The position numbers and the translations under genes were made by a program. From contig CANJRG010000030.1 in NCBI GenBank assembly GCA_947476745.1, forward strand, positions 1 to 33,725: a stretch of 33,725 nt of DNA, in the 5' to 3' direction. The notes beneath the pieces are model-generated. The model was not told where the DNA came from. It did no database searches and saw only the letters and a program-made list of their open reading frames with translations. Source of the DNA: Acidimicrobiia bacterium (GTDB taxonomy: Bacteria > Actinomycetota > Acidimicrobiia > Acidimicrobiales > CAIXPF01). Every line of letters begins with the position of its first letter. The stretch's first letter is position 1. Shown here in pieces: positions 7,549-14,461 of the stretch.

Positions 7549-8738
7549 CGCCCGACCACCAACGGCAGGGTCTTGGCACTGCGGATCTGCCCGCCGGTCC
7601 AGGTCACCGGCAGGTCGGGATCGAGCCGGAAGGACGGGAACGCCACCAGCCACTCCTCGAGCGCCACCCGCAGCTCCATCCGCGCCAGGTTCGACCCCAG
7701 GCAACGGTGGATGCCCAACCCGAACGCGCTGTGCCGGTTGACCTCGCGATCGAGGACCGCCTCGTGCGGCCGGTCGAACACCTCGGGGTCGCGATTGGCC
7801 GACGGGAAGGGCAACAGCACCCGCTGTCCCGCGGACACCGGCACCCCGCCGATCTCGGTGTCCTGCCGCACGATGCGGGCCATGGTCGCCGGCGAGTACA
7901 GCCGCAGCAGCTCCTCGATGGCCGTCGGCAGCAGCTCTGGCTCGGCGAGCAGCCGCTCGCGGTCCTCCGGGTGGGTGGCGAGGTGCCACAGGCTCGAACC
8001 GATGGAGCTCCAGGTGGTGTCGATTCCGGCGAGCAGCAGGACGAACAGGATGCCGATGATGTATTTGCGGTCCAACGGCGCGCCGTCGATCTGTGCACCG
8101 ATGAGGTAGGTGATCAGGTCCTCGGGTGGGCTGGGGTCGGCCCGGCGCTCGTCGACCAGCTCGGCGAAGTAGGCCCGCACCTCGCGCGCCGCGGTGTTGA
8201 GCACCTCGGGCTGGTTGGCGCCCACCTTGAGGATCCGGTCCACCCAGTCGGTGAAGGTGGCCTCGAGCGTCACCGGAATGCCCAGCATCGCGGCGATGAC
8301 CCGCACCGGCACGTGCTGGGCGAAGTCCGTCGCGGCGTCGACCCGCCCATCGGCTCGGGCCGCGATGTCGGCGATGAGCTCCCGCACGATGGTCCGGGTG
8401 AGCGGCTCGACGTCGTTGATCGCCGCCACCGAGAACGCCGGCAGCAGCAACCGGCGGACCTCACCGTGGATCGGCGGGTCGAGGGTGGCGGGCGGACCGA
8501 TCAGCAACGGGCCCTCACCCGGCTTGGGGCCGACCACGCTCACGGTGATCGACGAGAAGTGGTCGGTGTCGCGGGCGATCGCCTCGATGTCGGCGTAACG
8601 GGTCGGGATCCACTGCCCGCCCCACCGTTCGGTGCGTATCACCGGCGTCTCGGCCCGCAAGCGGTCGTAGATCGGATACGGGTCGCGCACGAACGCGGGA
8701 TCGAAGATGTCGAAGTCGATCGAGCGGCCAGCAGCCAT
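7545..8738 (-). CDS. Cytochrome P450 (bacterial soluble class I type)
   Basis: A 397-residue P450 without a membrane anchor. It has the I-helix oxygen-activation motif AGIDTT (237-242), the K-helix ExxR (Glu276-Arg279) and the heme-binding loop FGLGIHRCLG with Cys346 as heme ligand. It needs external ferredoxin and reductase, and none is encoded in the window. It is the first gene of a two-gene unit: its TGA overlaps the ATG of the fused CoA-transferase by 4 bases. A plausible role is hydroxylation of an acid that the CoA-transferase then handles, or of its CoA ester; this is inference from coupling. The start at 8738 gives a normal N-terminus (FDIFDPAFVRDPYPIYDRLR). A candidate -10 lies at 8767-8772, with a weak GGGGGTG ribosome site. 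Confidence 0.92.
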   Translation of the reverse strand: MAAGRSIDFDIFDPAFVRDPYPIYDRLRAETPVIRTERWGGQWIPTRYADIEAIARDTDHFSSITVSVVGPKPGEGPLLIGPPATLDPPIHGEVRRLLLPAFSVAAINDVEPLTRTIVRELIADIAARADGRVDAATDFAQHVPVRVIAAMLGIPVTLEATFTDWVDRILKVGANQPEVLNTAAREVRAYFAELVDERRADPSPPEDLITYLIGAQIDGAPLDRKYIIGILFVLLLAGIDTTWSSIGSSLWHLATHPEDRERLLAEPELLPTAIEELLRLYSPATMARIVRQDTEIGGVPVSAGQRVLLPFPSANRDPEVFDRPHEAVLDREVNRHSAFGLGIHRCLGSNLARMELRVALEEWLVAFPSFRLDPDLPVTWTGGQIRSAKTLPLVVGR

Positions 8739-8766
8739 CACACACCCCCGGGGAATCGGAGAGCGA

Positions 8767-8772
8767 AGCGTA
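8767..8772 (-). promoter_or_regulatory. Putative -10 box (TACGCT on minus strand) for the P450/CoA-transferase unit
   Basis: The hexamer would give a start site near 8759 and a leader of about 20 bases before the ATG at 8738. The -35 is not clear. Confidence 0.35.
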
Positions 8773-8837
8773 GCGGCAGCCCGGCGACGCCTCCACGCTC
8801 GACGGCGCGGCACCGTCGACGCCCGGCGGGTACCCGG

Positions 8838-8876
8838 CGGTATCGTCAGCCGGTGTCGTCGACCGGTATCTTCAGC
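8838..8876. repeat. Three tandem 13-bp repeats in a divergent promoter region
   Basis: Units CGGTATCGTCAGC, CGGTGTCGTCGAC and CGGTATCTTCAGC follow each other without gaps between the divergent P450 and CoA-transferase genes. The last unit overlaps the candidate -10 TATCTT (8867-8872) of the plus-strand gene, which makes a regulator-binding array plausible. Confidence 0.5.
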
Positions 8877-8903
8877 GGGCCCGACCGGGACGAAGGAGCA
8901 CCG

Positions 8904-10118
8904 ATGAGCACCGTACCCGCACCGCTGGGCGATCTCCGCGTGATCGAGCTGGCCCACTGGGTGGCCGGACCAGCCTGTGGCGGGGTGCTCGCCGACTGGG
9001 GTGCCGAGGTGATCAAGGTCGAGCCGCCCGGCGGCGACCCGATGCGCCACCTCTTCAGCCCCCGGGCCGACGGCGGCGCCACCCACAGCCCGGCCTTCAG
9101 CGCGGTGAACCGGGCCAAGCGCTCCGTCGAGCTCGAGCTGGGCGACCCCGACGGCCGGGCCACGTTCGAGTCACTGCTGGCCGGGGCCGACATCCTGCTG
9201 ACCAACCTGAGACCCGGCGCGCTCGAACGGCTCGACCTCGGACCGGAGGGCCTCGCAGCCCGGCACCCGCGGCTGGTGTACTGCTCGGTGACGGCCTACG
9301 GCTGGGAGGGGCCCGAGCGCGACGCCGCCGGGTACGACCTCGCCGGGTTCTTCGGCCGGGCCGGGGTGTCCCACCAGCTGACCAGCACCGGGACCGCACC
9401 GGCACCGTTCATGAACGGCCTCGGGGACACCTTCACCGCCATGTCCGCGGTGGCCGGCATCCTCGCGGCGCTCAACGAGCGCCACCGCACCGGCCGGGGC
9501 CGTTTCGTGGAGGTGTCGCTGCTGCGGACCGGCATGTGGGGTCTGGCCGGGGAGTTGGGCATGGCCGCCAACGGCGGCACCCCCAAACCGGTGGCCAACC
9601 GTGCCGACAACCCCACCCCGCTGTTCAACGTGTACCGGGCCGGCGACGACCGTTGGTTCGTACTCGTTGGGGTCGAGGCCGACCGCCATCTGCCGGCCGT
9701 ACTCGCCGCGGCGGACCGATCCGACCTGCTGGCCGACCAACGCTTTGCCGATGCCCGCGCCGTACGGCGTCATCGCCGCGAGTTCATCGCCCTGCTCGAC
9801 GCGGCCTTCGCCACCCGGCCCCTGGCCGAGTGGGCGGAGCGCTTCACGGCCCACGACGTGTGGTGGGGGCCGATCCAGAGCCCGGGCGACGTCGCGGACG
9901 ACCCCCAGGCCGAAGCGGCAGGGGCATGGGTGGAACTGCTCGGCGGGGGCGGACGGACGGTGGACGCGCCGGTTCGCTTCGACCGACAGCGCCGAGCTCA
10001 GGTGGCCGACGCCCCACAGCCCGGTGCGGACACTGCCGCGGTGCTCGCCGAACTCGCCGACCGGGCGGGACTCGCCGGGCAGACCGGGCAGCCCGGGCAG
10101 GCGGGCACGCCGGGATGA
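8904..10118 (+). CDS. Family III (CaiB/BaiF) CoA-transferase, single domain
   Basis: A 404-residue CaiB/BaiF protein. It starts LRVIELAHWVAGP (11-23), has LADWGAEVIKVEPPGGDP (29-46), the catalytic Asp175 in NGLGDTFTAM, and the HRTGRGRFVEVS loop after it. It is more distant from the tandem pair at 1564 and 3681. The last 20 or so residues are a Gly/Gln/Pro low-complexity tail (GQTGQPGQAG) with no family counterpart. GAAGGAG 5-6 bases upstream supports the ATG at 8904. The gene is divergent from the P450/fused CoA-transferase unit and shares its control region (13-bp repeats), which suggests joint regulation. It ends only 10 bases from the convergent thioesterase-like gene. Confidence 0.88.
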   Translation: MSTVPAPLGDLRVIELAHWVAGPACGGVLADWGAEVIKVEPPGGDPMRHLFSPRADGGATHSPAFSAVNRAKRSVELELGDPDGRATFESLLAGADILLTNLRPGALERLDLGPEGLAARHPRLVYCSVTAYGWEGPERDAAGYDLAGFFGRAGVSHQLTSTGTAPAPFMNGLGDTFTAMSAVAGILAALNERHRTGRGRFVEVSLLRTGMWGLAGELGMAANGGTPKPVANRADNPTPLFNVYRAGDDRWFVLVGVEADRHLPAVLAAADRSDLLADQRFADARAVRRHRREFIALLDAAFATRPLAEWAERFTAHDVWWGPIQSPGDVADDPQAEAAGAWVELLGGGGRTVDAPVRFDRQRRAQVADAPQPGADTAAVLAELADRAGLAGQTGQPGQAGTPG

Positions 10119-10128
10119 CCGCCACGGC

Positions 10129-10968
10129 TCAGGCCGCGGCGAGCACGATCCAGGTGGCGCAGCCGGTGATGAACACCTCGCCGTCGGGGGCGAACAACCC
10201 GATGTCGGCGAAGATCTTGCGACCCTGCCGCGAGCGCGGTGCGGTGACGATACGGAACGAGTCATCCAGCGACGCCGGCGGGCGCCGGTGGATCTGGCCG
10301 TCGTAGGTGCCGAGCAAGCAGGTCTCCCCCTCGGCCATCACGCCCAGTTCGTGCAGCGGAAAGGCCGACGTGCAGTCCAGCGCGGCGATCGCGGCCAACA
10401 TGGCCAGCCGGTCGCCGTCGTGCCACCGCTCGGGCGGATTCCAGTCGATCCAGGCCCGCTTGTCGTCGATGGGACGGGTACGAAGGTGCAGCCCGTCGTC
10501 GTTGCGCGAACCACACCCGAAGCACTCCGAGAACTCTTCGGTGGCCGGGCGAACGTAGGCGTCGAAGTGGGCCTGTTCGGCCGGCGTGAGCGTGGCGTGC
10601 CCGGCCAGATCCGCGACGATGTCGGTCGGGACGACCGGTTCCACCGCGGCCGTTGCCGCCCAGCCCGAGAGCACCACGGCATCGGGCTCACCGATCTCGA
10701 AACGCACCGTGCGGCCCTCCTCGGTGAGGTCCACCCGGTAGGGCAGGTCGGTCAGCAGCGGCGGCGGCGCATGCAGACGGACGTTGAAACGCGCCGTCGG
10801 GCCGCTGAGGTGGGCGTCGCCGAGGCAGGCCACCAGGCCGGCGGCAGCCCCGCCGTGCACCGAGGTGGGCGGACCTCGAAAGCCCCGGGGCACCTGCACG
10901 ACGGCCCGCTCGTGGTCGACCACCCGGTCGGGACCCGGACTGCAGCTCAGACAGGAATGCGACGTCAC
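10129..10968 (-). CDS. Double-hotdog thioesterase-like protein with two Cys-x2-Cys motifs
   Basis: This 279-residue protein appears to hold two hotdog-fold modules. The first (about 1-125) has Cys6-x2-Cys9 and the helix-entry motif SVHGGAAAGL (37-45), typical of PaaI-type thioesterases. The second (about 140-279) begins with CFGCGSRNDDGL (Cys149, Cys152), a motif also found at the start of PaaI-like acyl-CoA thioesterases. It likely hydrolyses or binds an acyl-CoA in the cytoplasm, in keeping with the neighbouring CoA-transferases. The start is taken as GTG at 10968 because a TACGTT -10 lies 7 bases upstream (leaderless). The second half has no HGG motif, so only the first half may be catalytic, an arrangement known in double-hotdog enzymes. 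Confidence 0.75.
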   Translation of the reverse strand: MTSHSCLSCSPGPDRVVDHERAVVQVPRGFRGPPTSVHGGAAAGLVACLGDAHLSGPTARFNVRLHAPPPLLTDLPYRVDLTEEGRTVRFEIGEPDAVVLSGWAATAAVEPVVPTDIVADLAGHATLTPAEQAHFDAYVRPATEEFSECFGCGSRNDDGLHLRTRPIDDKRAWIDWNPPERWHDGDRLAMLAAIAALDCTSAFPLHELGVMAEGETCLLGTYDGQIHRRPPASLDDSFRIVTAPRSRQGRKIFADIGLFAPDGEVFITGCATWIVLAAA

Positions 10969-10975
10969 ATCTGTG

Positions 10976-10981
10976 AACGTA
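10976..10981 (-). promoter_or_regulatory. -10 box TACGTT (minus strand), leaderless GTG start
   Basis: It lies 7 bases upstream of the GTG at 10968 with no ribosome site in between. It supports the GTG as the start of the double-hotdog gene. Confidence 0.5.
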
Positions 10982-11066
10982 GCGTGCCATCGCGGCCCGG
11001 TCCCGTTCTTGGGACCGGCCCCGTGACCAGACCCGGCGAGCCGGACGGCCGCGACCGCCGGGTGCG

Positions 11067-11438
11067 TCAGGCGGCCTCGATCGCCGGAAGGGTGGTGCGA
11101 ACGTCGAGCCGGGTGACGAGCCCGGCGATGGAGAAGAAGCGGGCCACCTCGCCGCCAGGGGCGACGAGCAACCGGGTGCGCCGGCCCTGAACCCGGCGGG
11201 CACGATCGAACCGCTCGAACTCCCGGGCTCCCGCACAGTCGAGGAACGACAACCGACGCAGGTCGAGGGTGACCCGGACCATCCCGTCCGCCAGCACCTC
11301 GAGTGCCCGCCCGACCGCCGCTGCGTTCGAGGCGTCGATCTCACCTTCGACAAGCACCACCGAAGCACTGCCTGCTGCGCGGCGGACCGCAGCCGCGGAC
11401 CCCAAACGCCGAACCCCATGATCGTCCATGATCGCCAT
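11067..11438 (-). CDS. STAS-domain protein (anti-sigma-factor-antagonist-like) with Cys at the phosphoserine site
   Basis: A 123-residue single STAS domain. The core strand-loop reads LDLRRLSFLDCAG (about 58-70), matching the region of SpoIIAA-type antagonists where the residue after Asp is the serine phosphorylated by an anti-sigma kinase. Here it is Cys68, so classical serine phosphorylation is not possible at that place. The rest (EGEIDASNAAAVGRAL, then VAPGGEVARFFSIAGL) fits the family. The start ATG at 11438 has GGGGGAGAGG just upstream. It lies 99 bases after the response-regulator gene on the same strand, with a two-fold 11-bp direct repeat in the gap. It may transmit the output of that regulator to a partner-switching pathway. 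No cognate kinase or sigma factor is in view. Confidence 0.75.
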   Translation of the reverse strand: MAIMDDHGVRRLGSAAAVRRAAGSASVVLVEGEIDASNAAAVGRALEVLADGMVRVTLDLRRLSFLDCAGAREFERFDRARRVQGRRTRLLVAPGGEVARFFSIAGLVTRLDVRTTLPAIEAA

Positions 11439-11517
11439 CTGACCTCTCCCCCTCATCGAGTTGGTCTGTTTCCAGGGCAACTGTGCCGCGGCCAGTTTTC
11501 GGCCATACCCCTGACAC

Positions 11518-11534
11518 ATCAACAGCGGATCAAC
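11518..11534 (-). promoter_or_regulatory. 11-bp-period direct repeat, candidate OmpR-type regulator site
   Basis: ATCAAC occurs at 11518 and 11529 (GTTGAT twice on the minus strand), exactly 11 bases apart, 80 bases upstream of the STAS start. OmpR/PhoB-family regulators bind direct repeats of this period, and such a regulator is the adjacent gene. A related pair is at 14392-14407. Confidence 0.4.
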
Positions 11535-11537
11535 GTT

Positions 11538-12251
11538 TCAGCCGGCCTCGTGATCGTCCTCGGTGGCCGCCACGAAGCGGTAGCCCACCCCGCGCACGGT
11601 CTGGATCCACCGGTCCCGCTGGGTTGCGTCGAGCTTGCGGCGCACCCGGTGCACGTGCTCGGCGACGGTGTTCTCGTCCTGCCAGTTCGGCGAAGAACCC
11701 CACACGTTGTGCAGCAGCTGCGCCCGGGTGAACACCTGCCGGGGTGAACGGGCCAGGAAGGCCAGCAGGTCGAATTCCTTGGCGGTCATCGACCGCACCT
11801 CGGTGCCGACGAGGACCTCCCGGGCGTCGATGTCGATGGCCAGCGACCCGAAGCGGAGCAGGGCCGACCGCTGAACCCGCGCCGATCGGCGGAGCACGGC
11901 GTTGATCCGCGACACCAGCTCCCTCGTCGAGAATGGCTTGACCACATAGTCGTCGGCACCGAGATCGAGACAGACCACCCGGTCGTACTCACCGGAACGA
12001 CCGCTGAGCACGATCACCGGCGCCGCACCAGCCGCACTCCAGCCGGCCAGCAGATCCAACCCCGCCACGTCGGGCAGACCGAGGTCCAGCACGATCACAT
12101 CGGGTGTGCGCTGTTCGAGCAGCGAGCGAGCCGTCGTGCCCGAATCGGCCTCTATCACCACGAAGCCGTGCTCCGCGAGGACCTCGGCCACGGTTTCTCG
12201 CACATTCGGGTCGTCCTCGACCAGGAGCACCACCGCTGCGGAACCCGCCAT
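11538..12251 (-). CDS. OmpR/PhoB-family response regulator
   Basis: A 237-residue two-domain regulator. The receiver (about 5-118) has the acidic pair Glu12-Asp13-Asp14, phosphoacceptor Asp56 in VLDLGLP, Ser83 at the switch position and Lys105 in VKPFS. The winged-helix DNA-binding domain (about 130-230) has the usual LTAKEF-like block (MTAKEFDLLAFL), the recognition region (TVAEHVHRVRRKLD) and the final GVGYRF hairpin. No intact sensor kinase is adjacent; the only kinase-like neighbour (13569-14261) lacks histidine and ATPase, so phosphorylation must come from elsewhere or control is by another route. The ATG at 12251 is leaderless (TAGCAT 6 bases upstream), and that -10 begins with the TAG stop of the preceding PH-like gene. 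Confidence 0.93.
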   Translation of the reverse strand: MAGSAAVVLLVEDDPNVRETVAEVLAEHGFVVIEADSGTTARSLLEQRTPDVIVLDLGLPDVAGLDLLAGWSAAGAAPVIVLSGRSGEYDRVVCLDLGADDYVVKPFSTRELVSRINAVLRRSARVQRSALLRFGSLAIDIDAREVLVGTEVRSMTAKEFDLLAFLARSPRQVFTRAQLLHNVWGSSPNWQDENTVAEHVHRVRRKLDATQRDRWIQTVRGVGYRFVAATEDDHEAG

Positions 12252-12257
12252 GGGCGG

Positions 12258-12263
12258 ATGCTA
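12258..12263 (-). promoter_or_regulatory. -10 box TAGCAT overlapping the stop codon of the upstream gene
   Basis: TAGCAT on the minus strand ends 6 bases before the response-regulator ATG. Its first three bases are the TAG stop of the PH-like gene at 12261-12263. Confidence 0.5.
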
Positions 12264-12866
12264 CTGCACCTTGGCGAAGGCCGGACCGGCCGGACCGGCC
12301 GGACCGGCCGGGTGCCGCCGCGTGGCCACAGCCCGGCGAGCTGCGGCGTCGGCGTTACAGCTGCGATGCCAGCCCGACAGCCGCTCGACGGCATCGCGCT
12401 GGGTCCGACGACCGGCCCCGGCGAGCGCGCTGATCGCCGTGAGCCGGATCCAACGACCGTCGGCCAGCCGGAGCACGACCCCGCCCTCGTAGCGTCCCCA
12501 CCGCTGGCGGTTGCCGATGACGACCACGTCGGACCAGTGGTAGCGACGCCGGCTGAGCAGGCCGGTCACCTCGAGCCCGTTGGTCGACACCGTCACCTGG
12601 CGACGGCGTTCGAGGGCGGCGTACGCAGCACACAGCACCGACAGGGCGAAGGTCGCCATCGCCGGTCGGGCCGGGAGCACGATCGCCGTCAGCCCGAGCG
12701 TCCAGCTCGCCGTGCACGCCGTCAGCAGACGGGCCCCGTTGGCGGCCTCGTTGCGGAAGGTCACCCGCATCGGCACGACCGTCGCACCCATGCCGGGCGA
12801 ACCCGCCTGCGGGGCCGGTACCGAGGTTTGGCCCCAGGAACTCCTCACCCAACCGATCGCCGCCAT
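12261..12866 (-). CDS. Membrane protein with bacterial PH-like domain
   Basis: About 201 residues. After a 45-residue N-terminus there are two hydrophobic segments (LLTACTASWTLGLTAIVL and MATFALSVLCAAYAAL). These are followed by a PH-like beta domain (VTVSTNGLEVTGLLSRRRYHWSDVV in two strands, then the GGVVLRLADGRWIRLTA strands), as in the actinobacterial membrane-anchored PH group; HWSDV is a typical core. The C-terminus is low complexity, with three Pro-Ala-Gly repeats from a 9-bp DNA repeat, and ends at TAG 10 bases before the response-regulator start. GGAGG precedes two adjacent ATG codons (12869 and 12866); the second has the better spacing. Function unknown; such proteins often sit in membrane stress or signalling units. 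Confidence 0.7.
   Translation of the reverse strand: MAAIGWVRSSWGQTSVPAPQAGSPGMGATVVPMRVTFRNEAANGARLLTACTASWTLGLTAIVLPARPAMATFALSVLCAAYAALERRRQVTVSTNGLEVTGLLSRRRYHWSDVVVIGNRQRWGRYEGGVVLRLADGRWIRLTAISALAGAGRRTQRDAVERLSGWHRSCNADAAARRAVATRRHPAGPAGPAGPAFAKVQ
12279..12311. repeat. 9-bp tandem repeat (GGCCGGACC, 3.5 copies)
   Basis: It encodes the Pro-Ala-Gly repeat at the C-terminus of the PH-like protein (minus strand). It keeps the frame, so copy-number change would only alter tail length. Confidence 0.7.
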
Positions 12867-13086
12867 CATTCCCCCTCCGAGGTCGTCGGGGCTGCTGGTG
12901 CCTCCCCGCCCGTTCCCGACCTCGCCGATACCCGTTACCCGTACCTTGACCCACGCCGGGAGCCGGTCGTAGGGCCTTAGGACCACGACCTGGCTCGGCG
13001 ACAGTCCCCTTGAGGTCTGGCCCGGAGCGGTCGCCGCCGAACCGCCCCCCTCCCGGGAGCAGACCTACCGGTCGGCAGCTCGACGC

Positions 13087-13494
13087 TCAGGGGCCCGGTC
13101 GCGCCGCCGCGCGCAGCCTGGCGCAGGCCTCGCAGGGCCGTCGGGCCGAAACATCCCCGGTGGAGTGGCTCTCGGAGCTGCAGGCGAAGGCCGCTTCGAC
13201 GGTGAGCAAGGCCCGCAGGCCGGCCCGGCCCGGCCGATCGCCGTTGCCGCGGACCAACTGGGCCCGGGCCAGGCGCAGCGCCACGGGGGATGCCTGGCCG
13301 ATGCCGGTCCGGGCGGCTGCCGTGCAGGCGGTCCAGTCGTCGCTCAGTGCCGTGCGCAACACCGTCCTGGTGAGCGATTCACCCGGCCGCCGTCGGGCAC
13401 AGCCGCCGATCGGTCCGGGCGCCCCGGTCGCATCGACGCGACCTACCCCGTCGGGGCACCGCGCCCGCCGGGCGTCAACCGCTCGCTGTTGCAT
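13087..13494 (-). CDS. Small hypothetical protein with CxxC near the C-terminus
   Basis: About 135 residues, not recognised. The minus frame has strongly GC-rich third positions, a start ATG at 13494 with GAGAGG 9 bases upstream, and a plausible amphipathic helical middle (RTVLRTALSDDWTACTAAAR, then PVALRLARAQLV). The C-terminal part has a Cys pair in RRPCEACARL. It follows the PAS protein on the same strand with a gap of 74 bases. An overlapping plus-strand frame looks less natural (very Arg/Pro rich). It may belong to the signalling cluster, but no function can be assigned. The region 12870-13086 between this gene and the PH-like gene has no gene; it holds CGGGTA repeats near 12920-12950 that could be promoter elements. 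Confidence 0.45.
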   Translation of the reverse strand: MQQRAVDARRARCPDGVGRVDATGAPGPIGGCARRRPGESLTRTVLRTALSDDWTACTAAARTGIGQASPVALRLARAQLVRGNGDRPGRAGLRALLTVEAAFACSSESHSTGDVSARRPCEACARLRAAARPGP

Positions 13495-13568
13495 CGCCGT
13501 CACCCTCTCGCTCCGGCGGTACCACTGCGGGCCGGGCCCGTCTCGGCCCGCACGGCTGTGGGTTCCCG

Positions 13569-14261
13569 CTATCCCACCGGTCCCCGCCCACGGCGGAAGA
13601 TCACCGTGCGTATGGTCCGGATGACGTCGTCGATCTGCACGACCGTCCCGTGTATCCGTCCCCGTTCGGCGGGATCGAGGCGACCGGCCACGGCCTGCAG
13701 TACCAGGCCGGTTGCGAACAGGTCGTGGATCACTGTCTCGCGTAGCTCGGTGGCGATGCGATCGCGCTCGGCCAACGTGGACACCTCCCGGACACGCTCC
13801 TCACCGAGCAGACGTGCGGACAGGTCGCTGAGGCTCAGCACCACCTGGCGAGCGTCACCCCGGAGGGGTTGCTCGAGCCGGCATTGAACGGGGCGCGGGT
13901 CGTCGGGCCCGCTCCCGAATGCAAAACGCAACTCGGGGCAGTCCAGCTCGCCGGCCAGCAGCCGACGCAACAGCTCGCCCCACTGCCCGGCGTCGAGCGT
14001 CGGGGTGAGCTGCCACAGTGGCGTGGCGAGAACAGTGTGCAGCGGACGACCCGCCAGCCGGCACGCCGCGTCGTTGGCGTAGCCGATACCCAAGGTGTCC
14101 ACGTCGACGACGAGCACCCCATGGCCGAGCTGATCGAGCACCTCGTCCGCTCCCAGCTCGACCCGGGCATCCGCATCGGCGTCAACCGCGTACCCGTTGC
14201 CGTCACGCACATCGATCACCGCTCTGTCGTCGGTCGCGACCCATTCGGCGCTCGAGATCAT
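13569..14261 (-). CDS. PAS-domain protein with degenerate histidine-kinase dimerisation helix, no ATPase
   Basis: A 230-residue protein. Residues about 39-150 form a PAS domain (DEVLDQLGHGVLVVDVDTLG, then GYANDAACRLAGRPL). Residues about 165-222 are a DevS/DosS-like HisKA_3 dimerisation helix pair: ERDRIATELRETVIHDLFATGL, shown here as ERDRIATELR and VIHDLFATGL, and DDVIRTIRTVIF. In active kinases the first helix reads DLHD, with the phosphorylated His. Here it is Glu-Leu-Arg-Glu, with Arg174 in place of His. The protein stops just after the helix pair, and no HATPase domain follows in any frame. It therefore cannot act as a normal histidine kinase and may be a dimeric PAS sensor or a decoy partner. 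The start ATG at 14261 is preceded by GAGGTGG. It is the first gene of the minus-strand signalling cluster. Confidence 0.75.
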   Translation of the reverse strand: MISSAEWVATDDRAVIDVRDGNGYAVDADADARVELGADEVLDQLGHGVLVVDVDTLGIGYANDAACRLAGRPLHTVLATPLWQLTPTLDAGQWGELLRRLLAGELDCPELRFAFGSGPDDPRPVQCRLEQPLRGDARQVVLSLSDLSARLLGEERVREVSTLAERDRIATELRETVIHDLFATGLVLQAVAGRLDPAERGRIHGTVVQIDDVIRTIRTVIFRRGRGPVG

Positions 14262-14390
14262 GACCACGGTCCACCTCGCATCTGCCTCTCCCACCGCGCA
14301 ACGCCCGGGCGGGCCCCGAGCCCGCTCCGTGGCCGATATGTTGTTCGGGCGCACCCTGGCCGGTGGCCTTTGCCCAGAGGTCGACGGATC

Positions 14391-14407
14391 CTCAACGGTT
14401 CATCAAC
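14391..14407 (-). promoter_or_regulatory. 11-bp-period direct repeat, candidate OmpR-type regulator site
   Basis: TCAAC occurs at 14392 and 14403 (GTTGA twice on the minus strand), exactly 11 bases apart, about 130 bases upstream of the PAS-protein start. It matches the pair at 11518-11534 in word and period. The rest of the gap 14262-14461 shows no gene. Confidence 0.4.
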
Positions 14408-14461
14408 AGATGGGGCGGACCTCCCCGTCGAGCGAGCCGTGGCGGTGCCGGCGCAACGGGG

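Noticed and set aside
5230-8109. A very long plus-strand open frame (959 codons) opposite the fused CoA-transferase and P450
   Set aside because: It is rich in Arg, Gly, His and Val with no domain pattern and mirrors the codon structure of two clearly recognisable minus-strand enzymes; a GC-rich shadow frame.
13010-13624. Plus-strand frame of about 200 codons over the hypothetical minus-strand gene
   Set aside because: It is Arg/Pro/Ser-rich and has no ribosome site; the minus frame has better codon use and fits the gene order.
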